Under the pieces are notes generated by a model, which worked only from the letters and a program-made list of their open reading frames with translations, made no database searches and had not been told where the DNA came from. A stretch of 64,000 nucleotides of DNA. Source: Sphingopyxis sp. RIFCSPHIGHO2_12_FULL_65_19. Lineage in GTDB: Bacteria > Pseudomonadota > Alphaproteobacteria > Sphingomonadales > Sphingomonadaceae. The stretch spans positions 31,868-95,867 of the forward strand of contig NZ_MIAM01000017.1 of NCBI RefSeq assembly GCF_001830555.1. Direction: 5' to 3'. Below are positions 8,135 to 16,641 of the stretch, piece by piece (the first letter of the stretch is position 1; each line of letters opens with the position of its first letter). Position numbers and translations under genes: made by a program.

Positions 8135-8881
8135 TCAACCGAGGCAGGCGACGATCGCCTCGATCACCGCGATCGTCTCCCTGGGGTCGCGCACGCGCAC
8201 CGTGTCGAGTCCTAGCAACTTCGCCGGATAGTCGTTGCCGCCCGGAAAGATCGCGTCGCCGATGAAGATCATGTCGCCGAGCGCGATTCCGCTCTCGGCG
8301 CTCAGCTTCTTGAGTCCATAGCCCTTGTCGACGCCCTCGCGCGTGACGTCGATCGACGTCGCGCCGCCCATGTTGATCGACAGGCCCGGGAGCCGCTCGC
8401 CGAGATCCGCCTGGATGATCCGCCGCTTCGCGAAGTCGGGATCCCAGACTTCCTTGGCGGCGATCGGCGCCTGCTGGCCGAGCGCCGAGAAGGTGATCTG
8501 GCTGCCGCGGTCCTCGATGCGATCGCCCCAGACTTCCTCGGGAACGAACCCCGTCGCCTCGAGCGACGCGTCGAAGGCGGCGAGGATGCGCGCCTTTTCC
8601 TCGTCGCTGAACAGCTCGGCATAAAGCGGCGTCCAGCCGCCGCCGCGGTGGACGAAAAGCTTCGTGCCCGTCGTCGGCATTAGCCAGAGCCGGCCCCGAT
8701 CGGCGTCTGCCGGAAGTCGGCTCGCGACCTGCTTGTCGAACTGCGGCCAGTCGCCGCCCGAAATCACCGCGACCTCGGCGACGCCCAGGAGCTTCGCGAT
8801 CGCCGTGCCCATTTCGGGGGCGAGCGGCTGCTTGCTTTCCGCCAGGGTTCCATCGAGATCGAAGGCGACGAGTTTCTTCAT
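8135..8881 (-). CDS. HAD-IIB hydrolase, eukaryotic-type phosphomannomutase
   Basis: 248 residues from ATG 8881. Motif 1 is FDLDGTLAES (nucleophile and acid Asp). Further motifs are ISGGDWPQF, TTGTKL, SINMGGATSIDVT, the GYGLKKL lysine and the acidic motif GDAIFPGGND. The GGND-type ending and the IDVTREGVDKGYGL region match the human PMM1/PMM2 family, which converts mannose-6-phosphate to mannose-1-phosphate, rather than sugar phosphatases of the Cof group. The length fits (PMM2 is 246). With manA at 35 kb and manC at 43 kb it would complete GDP-mannose synthesis. It stands alone, with no operon partner. Confidence 0.8.
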   Translation of the reverse strand: MKKLVAFDLDGTLAESKQPLAPEMGTAIAKLLGVAEVAVISGGDWPQFDKQVASRLPADADRGRLWLMPTTGTKLFVHRGGGWTPLYAELFSDEEKARILAAFDASLEATGFVPEEVWGDRIEDRGSQITFSALGQQAPIAAKEVWDPDFAKRRIIQADLGERLPGLSINMGGATSIDVTREGVDKGYGLKKLSAESGIALGDMIFIGDAIFPGGNDYPAKLLGLDTVRVRDPRETIAVIEAIVACLG

Positions 8882-9176
8882 GATTGTCTCCTCTGTTCGC
8901 TGTCGCCGACGCTGAGCCGACAACGCATCCCAATCGCCTGAGGCCTTCCGAAGTTCCTGCGGGCACCTCGCCCCAACCTACCTCGCGGGCAAAATGTCAA
9001 AGGCGGGGCGACGAGCACGGCGGGAGCGGGCGTGGCGGGGACGGATGGCGGGCCGTCGTTGTCGGCATGCCGCGGCCGCGGCAAGGTCGGGGCCGCTCGC
9101 TGGGCGACCCGCGAGCCTAACGCAACGAGTTCGGCTTTGGAGGCGTTAGCGTGTCGATGACGAGGAAAGCCATTCG

Positions 9177-9938
9177 ATGACCCCGCGCTGGCCTTCGGTG
9201 CTCTGGGTGGTTCGCCACGGCCAAAGCGCCGGCAATGTCGCGCGCGATGCCGCCGACGCGGCGGGTGACCTGCGCATCGCGCTCGACCACCGCGATGTCG
9301 ATGTGCCCCTCTCCGCGCTGGGCGAGCAACAGGCGCAGGCGCTCGGCGGCTGGTTCGCGGCGGGGGAGGAAGACGGCCGCCCCGAGATCATGCTCGCCTC
9401 GCCCTATGTACGGGCCGTGCAGACCGCCGAAATCTTTCGCAGCGCGGGAGGCTGCGCGGCCGACGAGAAAATCTGCATCGACGAGCGGCTGCGCGAGAAG
9501 GAGTTCGGCATCCTCGATGGCCTCACGCGCCGCGGCATCGAGGTGGCGCATCCCGATCAGGCCGAATTCCGGCTGGCGCTCGGCAAATTCTATCACCGCC
9601 CGCCGGGCGGCGAAAGCTGGTGCGACGTGATTCTGCGCCTCCGCTCGCTCCTCGACACCGTCTCGCTCCATTATGGCGGGCGGCGCGTGATGATCGTCGC
9701 GCACCAGGTGGTCGTCCTTTGCCTGCGCACCATCATCGAAAATCTGGGGGAGGCCGAGATATTGGCGATCGACAGCGAGGGCGACGTCGCCAATTGCGCG
9801 ATCACCGAATATCGTTTCGACGCGGACGTGGGCCGCGACGGCAACCTCGTCCTGTCGCGCTACAATGTGACTGCGCCGATGGAGGGCGAAGTCCCGGTCA
9901 CCCGCGAACCCGATGCGATGGTGGCCGCGCGTGGCTGA
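9177..9938 (+). CDS. histidine phosphatase family protein
   Basis: 253 residues with the phosphoglycerate-mutase-like signature VRHGQSAGN at residue 12 (phosphohistidine), SPYVRAVQTAEIF, the acidic RLREKEFGILDG and the second catalytic His in IVAHQVVVL. This supports a broad phosphomonoesterase; the substrate is unknown. GAGGAAAG precedes the ATG. Its 3' end overlaps the NAD(P)HX dehydratase gene by 8 bases, and it heads a four-gene overlapping operon to 12489. The pairing with a metabolite-repair enzyme suggests, by inference, a phosphorylated damage product or sugar phosphate as substrate. Confidence 0.88.
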   Translation: MTPRWPSVLWVVRHGQSAGNVARDAADAAGDLRIALDHRDVDVPLSALGEQQAQALGGWFAAGEEDGRPEIMLASPYVRAVQTAEIFRSAGGCAADEKICIDERLREKEFGILDGLTRRGIEVAHPDQAEFRLALGKFYHRPPGGESWCDVILRLRSLLDTVSLHYGGRRVMIVAHQVVVLCLRTIIENLGEAEILAIDSEGDVANCAITEYRFDADVGRDGNLVLSRYNVTAPMEGEVPVTREPDAMVAARG

Positions 9939-10812
9939 GGCAACCCCGCTCGACACCGCCTGGCTCAAGGCGCATCCGCTTCCCGATCATCATGACAATG
10001 TCGACAAGAACGGCCGCGGCCGGGTTCTCGTGATCGGCGGTTGCCGCCGGGTGCCCGGCGGCATGCTGCTCACCGCCGAGGCGGCGTTCCGCGCCGGGGC
10101 GGGCAAGGTGACGATCGCGACGATCGCCTCGGCGGCGATCCCGATCGGCATCGCCTTTCCCGCCTGCGCCGTTGTCGCGCTCCCCGAAACCGAAGCGGGC
10201 GAGATTGCGCCCGAGGCGGCCGAACTGCTGCTCGCCGAGGTGGCGCTGCACGACGCCATCGTCTTCGGGCCCGCGATGATCGACGCCGACATCGTCCGGA
10301 CCTTGCTCGAAGCCCTGCTGCCGGCGCTGCCCGGGGACATCTTCCTCCTCCTCGACGCCGTCGCGCTGCGCGCAGCGGCCGCACATTCGGATGCGATCCG
10401 GGCGCGCGCCGCGCACACAATCCTCACCCCGCACGAAGGCGAACTTGCCGCGATGCTCGATGTAGCGAAAGAGGAGGTCGCGAGCGACCCGCTCGCGTCG
10501 CTCGGCAAGGCCGCCGACCGCTTCGGCGCGGCGGTGATGGTCAAGGGCGCGACGAGCCATCTCATCGCCGAGGGGAGCTGCCTGGCTTATGCGGGCGGCG
10601 GGCTCGGGCTAGCGGTCAGCGGCTCGGGCGACGTGCTGGCCGGCCTCATCGCCGGTCTCGGCGCGCAAGGCCTCTCGCCCCTGCAGGCGTCCGCCTGGGG
10701 CATCTGGCTGCACGGCGAAGCGGGGCGGCGGCTCGGCGAAACCATGGGGCCGCTCGGCTATCTTGCGCGCGAGCTGCTGCCGCTCGTCCCGGGGCTGATG
10801 CGCGGTGTCTGA
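9931..10812 (+). CDS. nnrD: ADP/ATP-dependent NAD(P)H-hydrate dehydratase
   Basis: 293 residues of the YjeF C-terminal/ribokinase-like fold, which dehydrates damaged NADHX/NADPHX back to NAD(P)H. Visible motifs are the glycine-rich GRGRVLVIGGCRRVPGG near residue 25, LTPHEGELAAML, VMVKGATSH and the nucleotide/catalytic loop GSGDVLAGLIAGL. There is no N-terminal epimerase (NnrE) domain, unlike the bifunctional E. coli Nnr. I prefer the GTG start at 9931 (8-base overlap GTGGCTGA, the same form as the next junction); an ATG at 9913 is also possible. Confidence 0.88.
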   Translation: MAEATPLDTAWLKAHPLPDHHDNVDKNGRGRVLVIGGCRRVPGGMLLTAEAAFRAGAGKVTIATIASAAIPIGIAFPACAVVALPETEAGEIAPEAAELLLAEVALHDAIVFGPAMIDADIVRTLLEALLPALPGDIFLLLDAVALRAAAAHSDAIRARAAHTILTPHEGELAAMLDVAKEEVASDPLASLGKAADRFGAAVMVKGATSHLIAEGSCLAYAGGGLGLAVSGSGDVLAGLIAGLGAQGLSPLQASAWGIWLHGEAGRRLGETMGPLGYLARELLPLVPGLMRGV

Positions 10813-11500
10813 GCTCGATCTCCTCGACCCCGATCTCCTGCTGCCGATCGCGGGCGCGGTCATCGCCGGCGCGATTATCGGCGGCGAGCGCGAATATCGC
10901 GCGAGCCCGGCGGGTCTGCGCACCCATATCCTCGTCGCGCTGTCCTGCTGTCTCCTCATGCTGTCGGCCGTTCACCAGATGGAATGGCTCACCGACACGC
11001 CGACCGAGGTCGTGCGCATCGATCCCGTGCGCATGGCGCATGGCGTGCTCACCGGGATCGGCTTCCTGTGCGGGGGCGTGATCTTTCGCGAGGGGCTCAA
11101 TGTCCGCGGGCTCACCACCGCTGCATCGCTCTGGATGACCGCGACACTCGGCATCCTGTTCGGGGTCGGCTTCTACGAACTCGCCATCTTCGGCGGCGGC
11201 GCGACCTTCCTCGTGCTCGCTGCCGTCACCTGGACCGAGCGCCACGCGCCGCAGCGGCGCATCGCGCATATCACGCTCAACTATCGGGCGGGAACGAGCA
11301 TCGCCTCGGCCGAGGTCATCGCCCTGCTCGGCGAACATGGCCTCAAGGCGATCACCGTCGAACAGCGCCGCGCCGGCGGCGCGCCCGGTTTTACCGCCAT
11401 CGCCGCAGGCTATGGCGAGGAATGTGCCGATGCGCTGGCGGCGGCGCTCAGCGAGGACGATCGCATCGCCGCCTTCGACATCAGGCCGCAGCAGGGATGA
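10805..11500 (+). CDS. MgtC/SapB family membrane protein
   Basis: 231 residues starting with GTG in an 8-base overlap with nnrD. The N-terminal half has about four or five membrane helices carrying MgtC signatures: IIGGEREYR, GLRTHILVALSCC, GIGFLCGGVIF and RGLTTAASLWMTA. The C-terminal half is a soluble ACT-like region (ITLNYRAG, EVIALLGEHG). MgtC proteins affect magnesium or acid stress and can inhibit F-type ATP synthase in pathogens; here the role is unknown. Its place between a cofactor-repair enzyme and a flavoprotein is unusual. Confidence 0.88.
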   Translation: MSELDLLDPDLLLPIAGAVIAGAIIGGEREYRASPAGLRTHILVALSCCLLMLSAVHQMEWLTDTPTEVVRIDPVRMAHGVLTGIGFLCGGVIFREGLNVRGLTTAASLWMTATLGILFGVGFYELAIFGGGATFLVLAAVTWTERHAPQRRIAHITLNYRAGTSIASAEVIALLGEHGLKAITVEQRRAGGAPGFTAIAAGYGEECADALAAALSEDDRIAAFDIRPQQG

Positions 11501-12489
11501 AGGGTGGGGCCGGAACGGGCGCGGGCATGCCCGCTGGCCGCGACCCTTCGGGCGAGCCCGCTTATGATGCGCTCGTCATCGGCGCGGGACCCGCAGGGCT
11601 CACCGCCGCTCTCTATCTTGCGCGCTATCGCCGCCGCACCCTCGTGCTCCACGACGGACGCTCGCGCGCGCTTGGCGCGCCGATGGCCTGGAACGTGCCC
11701 GGATTTCCCGACGGAATATCGGGAGCCGATCTCGTCGCGCGGCTCACCGATCAGGCAGAGAGATACGGTGCCGAAATCGAATTGGCGCGCGTCGACTGTC
11801 TGTCCGCAGGCGCCGGCGGTGCCCCCTTCGCGGCGCGGCTCGAGGACGGCCGCCGCCTGTCGGCGCGCGGGCTCATTCTCGCGACCGGCGTCATCACCAA
11901 CGAGGCGGTGCTCGCTAGCGGCGACCATGACGCCGCCGTCCGGAGCGGCGCGCTGCGCTACTGCCCGATCTGCGACGGATTTGAGCATCGCGGGCGCAAG
12001 ATCGCCGTACTCGGGTCGGACCTTCACGGCGCCGCAGAGGCGATGTTCCTGAGGCAATATACCGACGATGTGACCCTCATCCCCAAGTGGCAGGTCGAGC
12101 TCACGCCCGCGCAGCGTGCCGAACTTCTGGCAAGCGACGTGCGGATCGAGGAGCGGCAGCTGCTTCGCCTCGCGCACCGGGACAGACGTATCGCGGTTCA
12201 GCTGGAGGGTGCGGAGGACGCGCTTTTCTTCGACACCCTCTATCCGGCGCTCGGGTCCGAACCGCGCAGCGAATTGCTGGCGGGGCTCGGTCTCCAAGGC
12301 GACGCCAATCGCTGCCTGCCCGCCGATGCCTTTGCCGAGCCCTTGATGCCCGGCGTCTACGGCGCCGGCGATGTTCTCGCCGGGCTCGACCAGATCAGCA
12401 CCGCGACGGGCCATGGCGCGGCGGCTGCGACGCGGCTTCACAACTGGCTGCGCCGTGTCGAAGGGCATGTAATGGCGGACCAGCACTGA
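11497..12489 (+). CDS. NAD(P)/FAD-dependent oxidoreductase, thioredoxin-reductase-like
   Basis: 330 residues beginning in an ATGA overlap with the MgtC gene. FAD motif GAGPAGLTAALYLARYRR lies at about residue 27. The redox pair CPICDG near residue 155 is of the CxxC thioredoxin-reductase type, followed by the NAD(P) loop AVLGSDLHGAAEAMFL and the C-terminal FAD motif VYGAGDVLAGLDQI. The N-terminal extension of about 20 residues is Gly/Pro-rich. Standard TrxB has GGGDSA in the second loop; GSDLHGA here is divergent, so the partner may not be thioredoxin. Last gene of the 9177-12489 operon. Confidence 0.88.
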   Translation: MKGGAGTGAGMPAGRDPSGEPAYDALVIGAGPAGLTAALYLARYRRRTLVLHDGRSRALGAPMAWNVPGFPDGISGADLVARLTDQAERYGAEIELARVDCLSAGAGGAPFAARLEDGRRLSARGLILATGVITNEAVLASGDHDAAVRSGALRYCPICDGFEHRGRKIAVLGSDLHGAAEAMFLRQYTDDVTLIPKWQVELTPAQRAELLASDVRIEERQLLRLAHRDRRIAVQLEGAEDALFFDTLYPALGSEPRSELLAGLGLQGDANRCLPADAFAEPLMPGVYGAGDVLAGLDQISTATGHGAAAATRLHNWLRRVEGHVMADQH

Positions 12490-12814
12490 AGGGCACGGGG
12501 CAGGCTATCGCTTCGACGGATGCACGAAAGCTGCTCGGCCGGGCGCGTTCGGCCCACATGGTTGTTGGGCAAAACCTGCCTCGATGGATCTGGCGACGCG
12601 ACGGGCGGATGGGGCGCTACCCGCCGCAGCGCGTGCAGGATTGATCTCGATCATCACGATTTTCGCGCCTTGGGCCCTGAAATCTGCTATGCAGAAGTGG
12701 CTGAGTCCCACCCTCATCGGCGTCTCTTGCGGCTGCCTGATTTTGCAGTCCGCCCTTTGCCTGAGGCGTTCCGATCGGTGCTGAGAGCAGGGTCGCGCTT
12801 GCTCCGGAACAGGA
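12490..12814. other. intergenic region with an FNR-like box
   Basis: About 325 bases. The track ORFs here are composition artefacts. The only structured element seen is the palindrome-like TTGATCTCGATCAT at 12641. No terminator with a T-run is visible after the flavoprotein gene. Confidence 0.5.
12641..12654 (+). promoter_or_regulatory. candidate FNR/FixK-type operator
   Basis: TTGATCTCGATCAT matches TTGAT-N4-ATCAA at nine of ten fixed positions. It lies upstream of the small gene at 12827 and shares the longer block CTCGATCATNACGATT with 343-358. Confidence 0.4.
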
Positions 12815-12826
12815 ATGGAGCATGTC

Positions 12827-13081
12827 ATGCGCCTTTTTCATCTTCTTTTTCATGGCGAGGATGCGCGCGAGCCGCGCCGCGTCGAATTTCGCGCGCCCGA
12901 CGCCTATCAGGCGTTCCAGTTCGCGCTCAACGATCGCGGCAGTGCCGAGGTCGAACTATGGGACGGCGAGCAGCTTCTCGTTCGCATGAGCAAGACCGAA
13001 GCCAATCTCTGGAAGCTGCACGGCCTCCCCCCATCCCAAGGCACCGCGGGGCCCTCTGCTCAGTCAGGGGCGGCCGCCTGA
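12827..13081 (+). CDS. small conserved-looking hypothetical protein
   Basis: 84 residues from ATG 12827, chosen because GGAG lies six bases before it; ATG 12815 has no site. The sequence begins MRLFHLLFHGED and continues VEFRAPDAYQAFQFALNDRG and VELWDGEQLLVRMSK, a mixed alpha/beta pattern of the kind seen in small sphingomonad proteins of unknown function. The C-terminal 20 residues are Pro/Ser/Ala-rich and probably disordered. The FNR-like box upstream suggests redox or oxygen control, which is inference. Confidence 0.6.
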   Translation: MRLFHLLFHGEDAREPRRVEFRAPDAYQAFQFALNDRGSAEVELWDGEQLLVRMSKTEANLWKLHGLPPSQGTAGPSAQSGAAA

Positions 13082-13148
13082 CCCGCGCTGCGGAGGTGAC
13101 GGGCGCGCGATGGACGCGTGACAGGTGGATCACGCCCGCTTGCCCGCC

Positions 13149-13541
13149 TTAGGCGGGCCGGCCGTCTTGCCCGGCGCAGAGGCCGAGGCATGCATCGACG
13201 AGCGCGCTCATCAGCACGGGTTTCGAGAAGAAGAAGCTGCCCTCGACCTGTCGATCGGCAAGCGGCACATTGGCCGAGGCATAGACGACGCCGCCGCCCG
13301 GATGAGCGTCGCGATAGGCTTCCGCGAGGCTCCATCCGTCGAGAGCGCCGGCAAGCCGGATATCGGTCACAAGGATATGCGGTCGCTCCTCGCCGATCAG
13401 GAGCAGTGCGTCCTCGGCGGTTTCGACCTCGCGAACCGCGAACCCGGCTGCCTCGAGCGCCTCGACGATGTCGATGCGGACGAGCCATTCGTCTTCGGCG
13501 ACGATGGCCGTGCAGAGAGGGGCGGGGGACGGGTTTGGCAC
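13149..13541 (-). CDS. single-domain response regulator receiver
   Basis: 130 residues if started at GTG 13541; an ATG at 13637 would add 32 residues without receiver character. The receiver is complete: AIVAEDEWLVRIDIVEALE (acidic pair), phosphoacceptor Asp in ILVTDIRLAG, the Thr/Ser position in VVYASANVP and the Lys in FFFSKPV. No output domain is attached. It is divergent from the PAS-GAF-HWE kinase at 13713, the likely partner. Stand-alone receivers beside HWE kinases commonly act in alphaproteobacterial stress signalling. Confidence 0.85.
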   Translation of the reverse strand: MPNPSPAPLCTAIVAEDEWLVRIDIVEALEAAGFAVREVETAEDALLLIGEERPHILVTDIRLAGALDGWSLAEAYRDAHPGGGVVYASANVPLADRQVEGSFFFSKPVLMSALVDACLGLCAGQDGRPA

Positions 13542-13621
13542 GCTGATGACTTTCGCCCTGAAACATGGATCGAAGTTGAGAGGTCGCTCGGCGTCACGGC
13601 TGGGCGCATGGCAGTCTCGGC

Positions 13622-13646
13622 GGAACGCATCAACCACTCAAGGGTT
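13622..13646 (+). promoter_or_regulatory. candidate EcfG promoter for the HWE kinase gene
   Basis: GGAAC at 13622, 16 bases, then GGTT. It points at the kinase start at 13713 with a leader of about 60 bases. Confidence 0.4.
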
Positions 13647-13712
13647 TCTTTGCCATAGCGAATTCCCGTTTCGGGAACGCAGGGGCCATCGGAGGGGCAG
13701 GGACCATGACAT

Positions 13713-15281
13713 ATGCGTGAGACGCTGGTCGAGGACGAAGCGGCGCAAGGGGGCTTAGCCGTTCGCGAAAGTGCCGCGCACCTCGCGGCGCTCGTCGAGG
13801 GCTCGGACGATGCGATCATCAGTAAAACGCTCGATGGAACCATCACCAGCTGGAATCCCGCGGCCGAACGCATGTTCGGTTATCGTGCCGACGAGATCGT
13901 CGGCCGCTCGATCCTCACCCTCATCCCCGAGGAACGCCGCAGCGAAGAAACCGCGATCATCGAGCGTGTGCGCGCCGGCGAGCGCGTTCCGCCTTTCGAG
14001 ACGGTCCGTCGGCGCAAGGACGGCAGCCTCGTCGACCTCTCGATCACCGTGTCGCCGGTGCGCCGCGCCGACGGCACGATCATCGGCGCTTCGAAGATCG
14101 CGCGCGACATCTCGGAACGAAAGGCGGTCGAGGCGCAGCTCGCCCGCCAGGCCGAGCGGCTGACCCACCTCAATCGCGCCGCCCTCCTCGTATCGCAGGA
14201 TCTCGATCTCGAACGGATCGTCCAGGCGGTGACCGATATCGCGACGGAGCTCAGCGGTGCGCGCTTCGGCGCCTTCTTTTACAATGTGCTGGGCGACGAG
14301 GGCGAAAGTTACCTGCTCTTCTCGCTATCCGGCGCCCCGCGCGAGGCGTTCGAGCGCTTCGGCATGCCGCGCAATACCGCCGTCTTCGACCCGACGTTCC
14401 GCGAAGCGGGGACGATCCGGTCGGACGATATCCGCAAGGATCCGCGCTACGGCCTGAGCGCGCCGCACCACGGCATGCCGGAGGGGCATCTGCCCGTCGT
14501 GAGCTATCTCGCGGTTCCCGTCATCTCGCGCTCGGGCGCGGTGCTCGGCGGTCTTTTCTTTGGCCATGACGAGCCCGCCATGTTCAATGCCGAGGTCGAG
14601 GAGCTTGTCGAGGCCGTGGCTGCGCAGGCGGCGGTGGCGATGGACAACGCCCATCTTCACGAGGCGGCGCGCGTCGAGATCGCGGCGCGCGTGAAGGCCG
14701 AAGAGGAGCTCCAGCTCACTCTCGCCGAAATGCGCCACCGGGTGAAGAACACGCTCGCGATGGTCCAGGCGATCGCCGCACAGACGTTTCGCGAGACGCC
14801 GGCCGCCGAGCGCCAGTCGTTCGAGGCGCGCGTCCGCGCCCTCTCCGACGCGCACGACCTCCTCACCGAGCGCCACTGGGGCACCGTATCGGCCGGCGAA
14901 ATGATCGAGCGCGCGCTCCACGCTTTCGACAAGATGAAGCCGGGCCGCATCAGCCTCGCGGGGCCGGACGCCGAGGTGCCGGCGTCGAGGGCGCTGCTCG
15001 CGGCGATGGGGCTGCACGAACTCGGGACCAATGCGGTCAAATATGGAGCGCTGTCGGGCGATGCCGGCACGGTCGCGGTCGAGTGGGACATGGTGAACGA
15101 GAGCGGCCGGGATCGGCTCCGCCTGCGCTGGAGCGAGCAGGGCGGTCCCCCCGTCGCGCCTCCCGCGCGTACGGGGTTCGGCACGCGGATGCTCGAACGG
15201 GCGCTCCGCGGGCAGGGCGGCAGCGCGGCGATCGAATTCAGGCCCGAGGGTGTCTGCTGCACTCTCGAGCTTCCCGCATGA
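13713..15281 (+). CDS. PAS-GAF-HWE sensor histidine kinase
   Basis: 522 residues, no membrane segments, so cytoplasmic. Residues about 20-150 are a PAS domain with PAC (SKTLDGTITSWNPAAERMFGY, GASKIARDISERK). Residues about 160-320 are a GAF domain (VTDIATELSGARFGAFFYN, LAVPVISRSGAVLGGLFFG). The kinase core begins at EMRHRVKNTLAMVQAIA, the HWE/HisKA_2-type His box, followed by an ATPase with ELGTNAVKYGAL and GFGTRMLERAL. HWE kinases in sphingomonads often feed the PhyR-NepR-EcfG general stress pathway. The signal is unknown. Receiver 13149 is divergent and may be its target. Confidence 0.9.
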   Translation: MRETLVEDEAAQGGLAVRESAAHLAALVEGSDDAIISKTLDGTITSWNPAAERMFGYRADEIVGRSILTLIPEERRSEETAIIERVRAGERVPPFETVRRRKDGSLVDLSITVSPVRRADGTIIGASKIARDISERKAVEAQLARQAERLTHLNRAALLVSQDLDLERIVQAVTDIATELSGARFGAFFYNVLGDEGESYLLFSLSGAPREAFERFGMPRNTAVFDPTFREAGTIRSDDIRKDPRYGLSAPHHGMPEGHLPVVSYLAVPVISRSGAVLGGLFFGHDEPAMFNAEVEELVEAVAAQAAVAMDNAHLHEAARVEIAARVKAEEELQLTLAEMRHRVKNTLAMVQAIAAQTFRETPAAERQSFEARVRALSDAHDLLTERHWGTVSAGEMIERALHAFDKMKPGRISLAGPDAEVPASRALLAAMGLHELGTNAVKYGALSGDAGTVAVEWDMVNESGRDRLRLRWSEQGGPPVAPPARTGFGTRMLERALRGQGGSAAIEFRPEGVCCTLELPA

Positions 15282-15448
15282 CCAGCATCTTGGGCGCGGC
15301 GGGATCGCGCGAGGCTCGCGCGGTTCGTGGTTCGAGGATCGAAGGTGCGGGCCGAAGGTCGATGGTCGAAGGGAGCGGTTCGCAGGGTGGGCGTCTCAAA
15401 CCTTGCTCGTGGCTGGCGAGTATGGCGCGGCTCGGCTAAGGCGTAGCC

Positions 15449-15706
15449 ATGGCTGGAATCGGATCACGCATCGACGAGTCGGGGATGCTGCTGCGCGTAG
15501 CAGGCGGTTTTGCGCTTCGCCGCGACCTCGGCGGCCGCTGGCGGCTCGACCTTCGCCGCACCCCCGTCGACCATGTCGAGAAGCGCGTGCGCATCACGGG
15601 CACGCTCGTCGGCGACGATCTTGTCGAGGTCGACGGCGTCGCCCCGGAAGGTGCCGCCCCGCCGGGTGGCGAACGCCCGGACAGCGGCTCGGCCATGGAG
15701 GCATAG
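15449..15706 (+). CDS. DUF5818 family small protein
   Basis: 85 residues. The body reads as an OB-like beta barrel: a strand with GMLLRVAGGFALRRD, then GGRWRLDL and KRVRITGTLVGDDLVEVDGV. This matches the small DUF5818 proteins abundant in sphingomonads. The C-terminal 20 residues are Pro/Gly-rich. No signal peptide or cysteine. Function unknown. It sits alone between the HWE kinase and the TspO-like gene; the stretch 15282-15448 ahead of it shows no clear promoter. Confidence 0.7.
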   Translation: MAGIGSRIDESGMLLRVAGGFALRRDLGGRWRLDLRRTPVDHVEKRVRITGTLVGDDLVEVDGVAPEGAAPPGGERPDSGSAMEA

Positions 15707-15804
15707 GCACGCCGCGACTGGCGAAGCTGCCCGGCGGGAGGATTGAAAAGCCGGACGTCCGCAGGCGGTCCGAATGCAACTCATTTTTGATGGTCCCGAG
15801 CCGC

Positions 15805-15829
15805 GGAACAAAGTGGCGTAATGCCGGTT
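15805..15829 (+). promoter_or_regulatory. EcfG-like promoter placed for a leaderless mRNA
   Basis: GGAAC at 15805, 16 bases, then GGTT ending at 15829. The ATG of the TspO-like gene is at 15838, so transcription would start at or within a base or two of the start codon. Confidence 0.5.
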
Positions 15830-15837
15830 AGAGCTGC

Positions 15838-16641
15838 ATGACCCACAGCATCGCAAGCCCCGCACCTGCCGCCGATCCGGCGCGTTTCATCGTCCTTCTC
15901 TGTGCGCTGGCGCAAATCGGAGCTGCCCTCTTGCCAGCGATGGGAATCGGCACTCCGGTCGGCGAGCGTTCGGACGTCGTGCAGACGCTGATAACGCCCG
16001 CGGGCTGGGCCTTCTCGATCTGGGGCGCGCTTTATCTGGGATCGATGATTTTCGCGCTCCTCCAGTTCACCGCCTCCGGGCGCGATAGCGCGTTGTTCGC
16101 CGCGCTGCGCTGGCCGGCGGCCGGCGCCTTTCTCGGCAATGCGCTCTGGGCCACTTGGGTGCAGCTAGGCGACATCGACGCGGTATCGACTCTCATCATT
16201 TTCGGCTCGCTTGTCTCGATCCTTATCGCCTATCGCCGTATCGCCACTTGGACCGCGTCCATTTCGGTGGCCGAGCGCTGGGGCGCCATCCTGCCGCTGT
16301 CAGCGCTCGCTTCCTGGTTGACCGCAGCCTCGATCGTCAATGTCGCCGCCACTTTGCGCTACTATGGCGTCGACGCTGCGCCCGATGTCGCGCCGCTCAT
16401 CTCCGCCGCGATTATCGTCGTGGGCGGTCTGATCGCGGCCGCGGCCCTTGCGCGGGGCAAGGGCAATCCGCCTTTCGCGCTCGTCTTCCTCTGGGCGCTG
16501 GCAGCGATCTTTGCAGCCGGCGGGCAGGAGGCGGCTGCCATCGCGGTGGCGGCAGCGATCGCGGCGATCCTCGTGCTGATCGGAATTTTGCTGGGCTGGC
16601 GCGACGGCGGCGCGCACCATTGGTCCGCTTCGAGATCGTAA
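15838..16641 (+). CDS. TspO/MBR-related integral membrane protein
   Basis: 267 residues with about seven membrane helices. The opening helices carry ITPAGWAFSIWGALYLG, the pattern of the TspO/MBR-like group (tryptophan-rich sensory protein relatives) in which a PAxWxFSIWG motif follows the first loop. Length is above the 160 residues of TspO itself, matching the larger bacterial homologues with extra helices. Possible ligands are tetrapyrroles or lipids by family analogy only. There is no Shine-Dalgarno before the ATG, and the upstream promoter would give a leaderless transcript. Confidence 0.75.
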   Translation: MTHSIASPAPAADPARFIVLLCALAQIGAALLPAMGIGTPVGERSDVVQTLITPAGWAFSIWGALYLGSMIFALLQFTASGRDSALFAALRWPAAGAFLGNALWATWVQLGDIDAVSTLIIFGSLVSILIAYRRIATWTASISVAERWGAILPLSALASWLTAASIVNVAATLRYYGVDAAPDVAPLISAAIIVVGGLIAAAALARGKGNPPFALVFLWALAAIFAAGGQEAAAIAVAAAIAAILVLIGILLGWRDGGAHHWSASRS

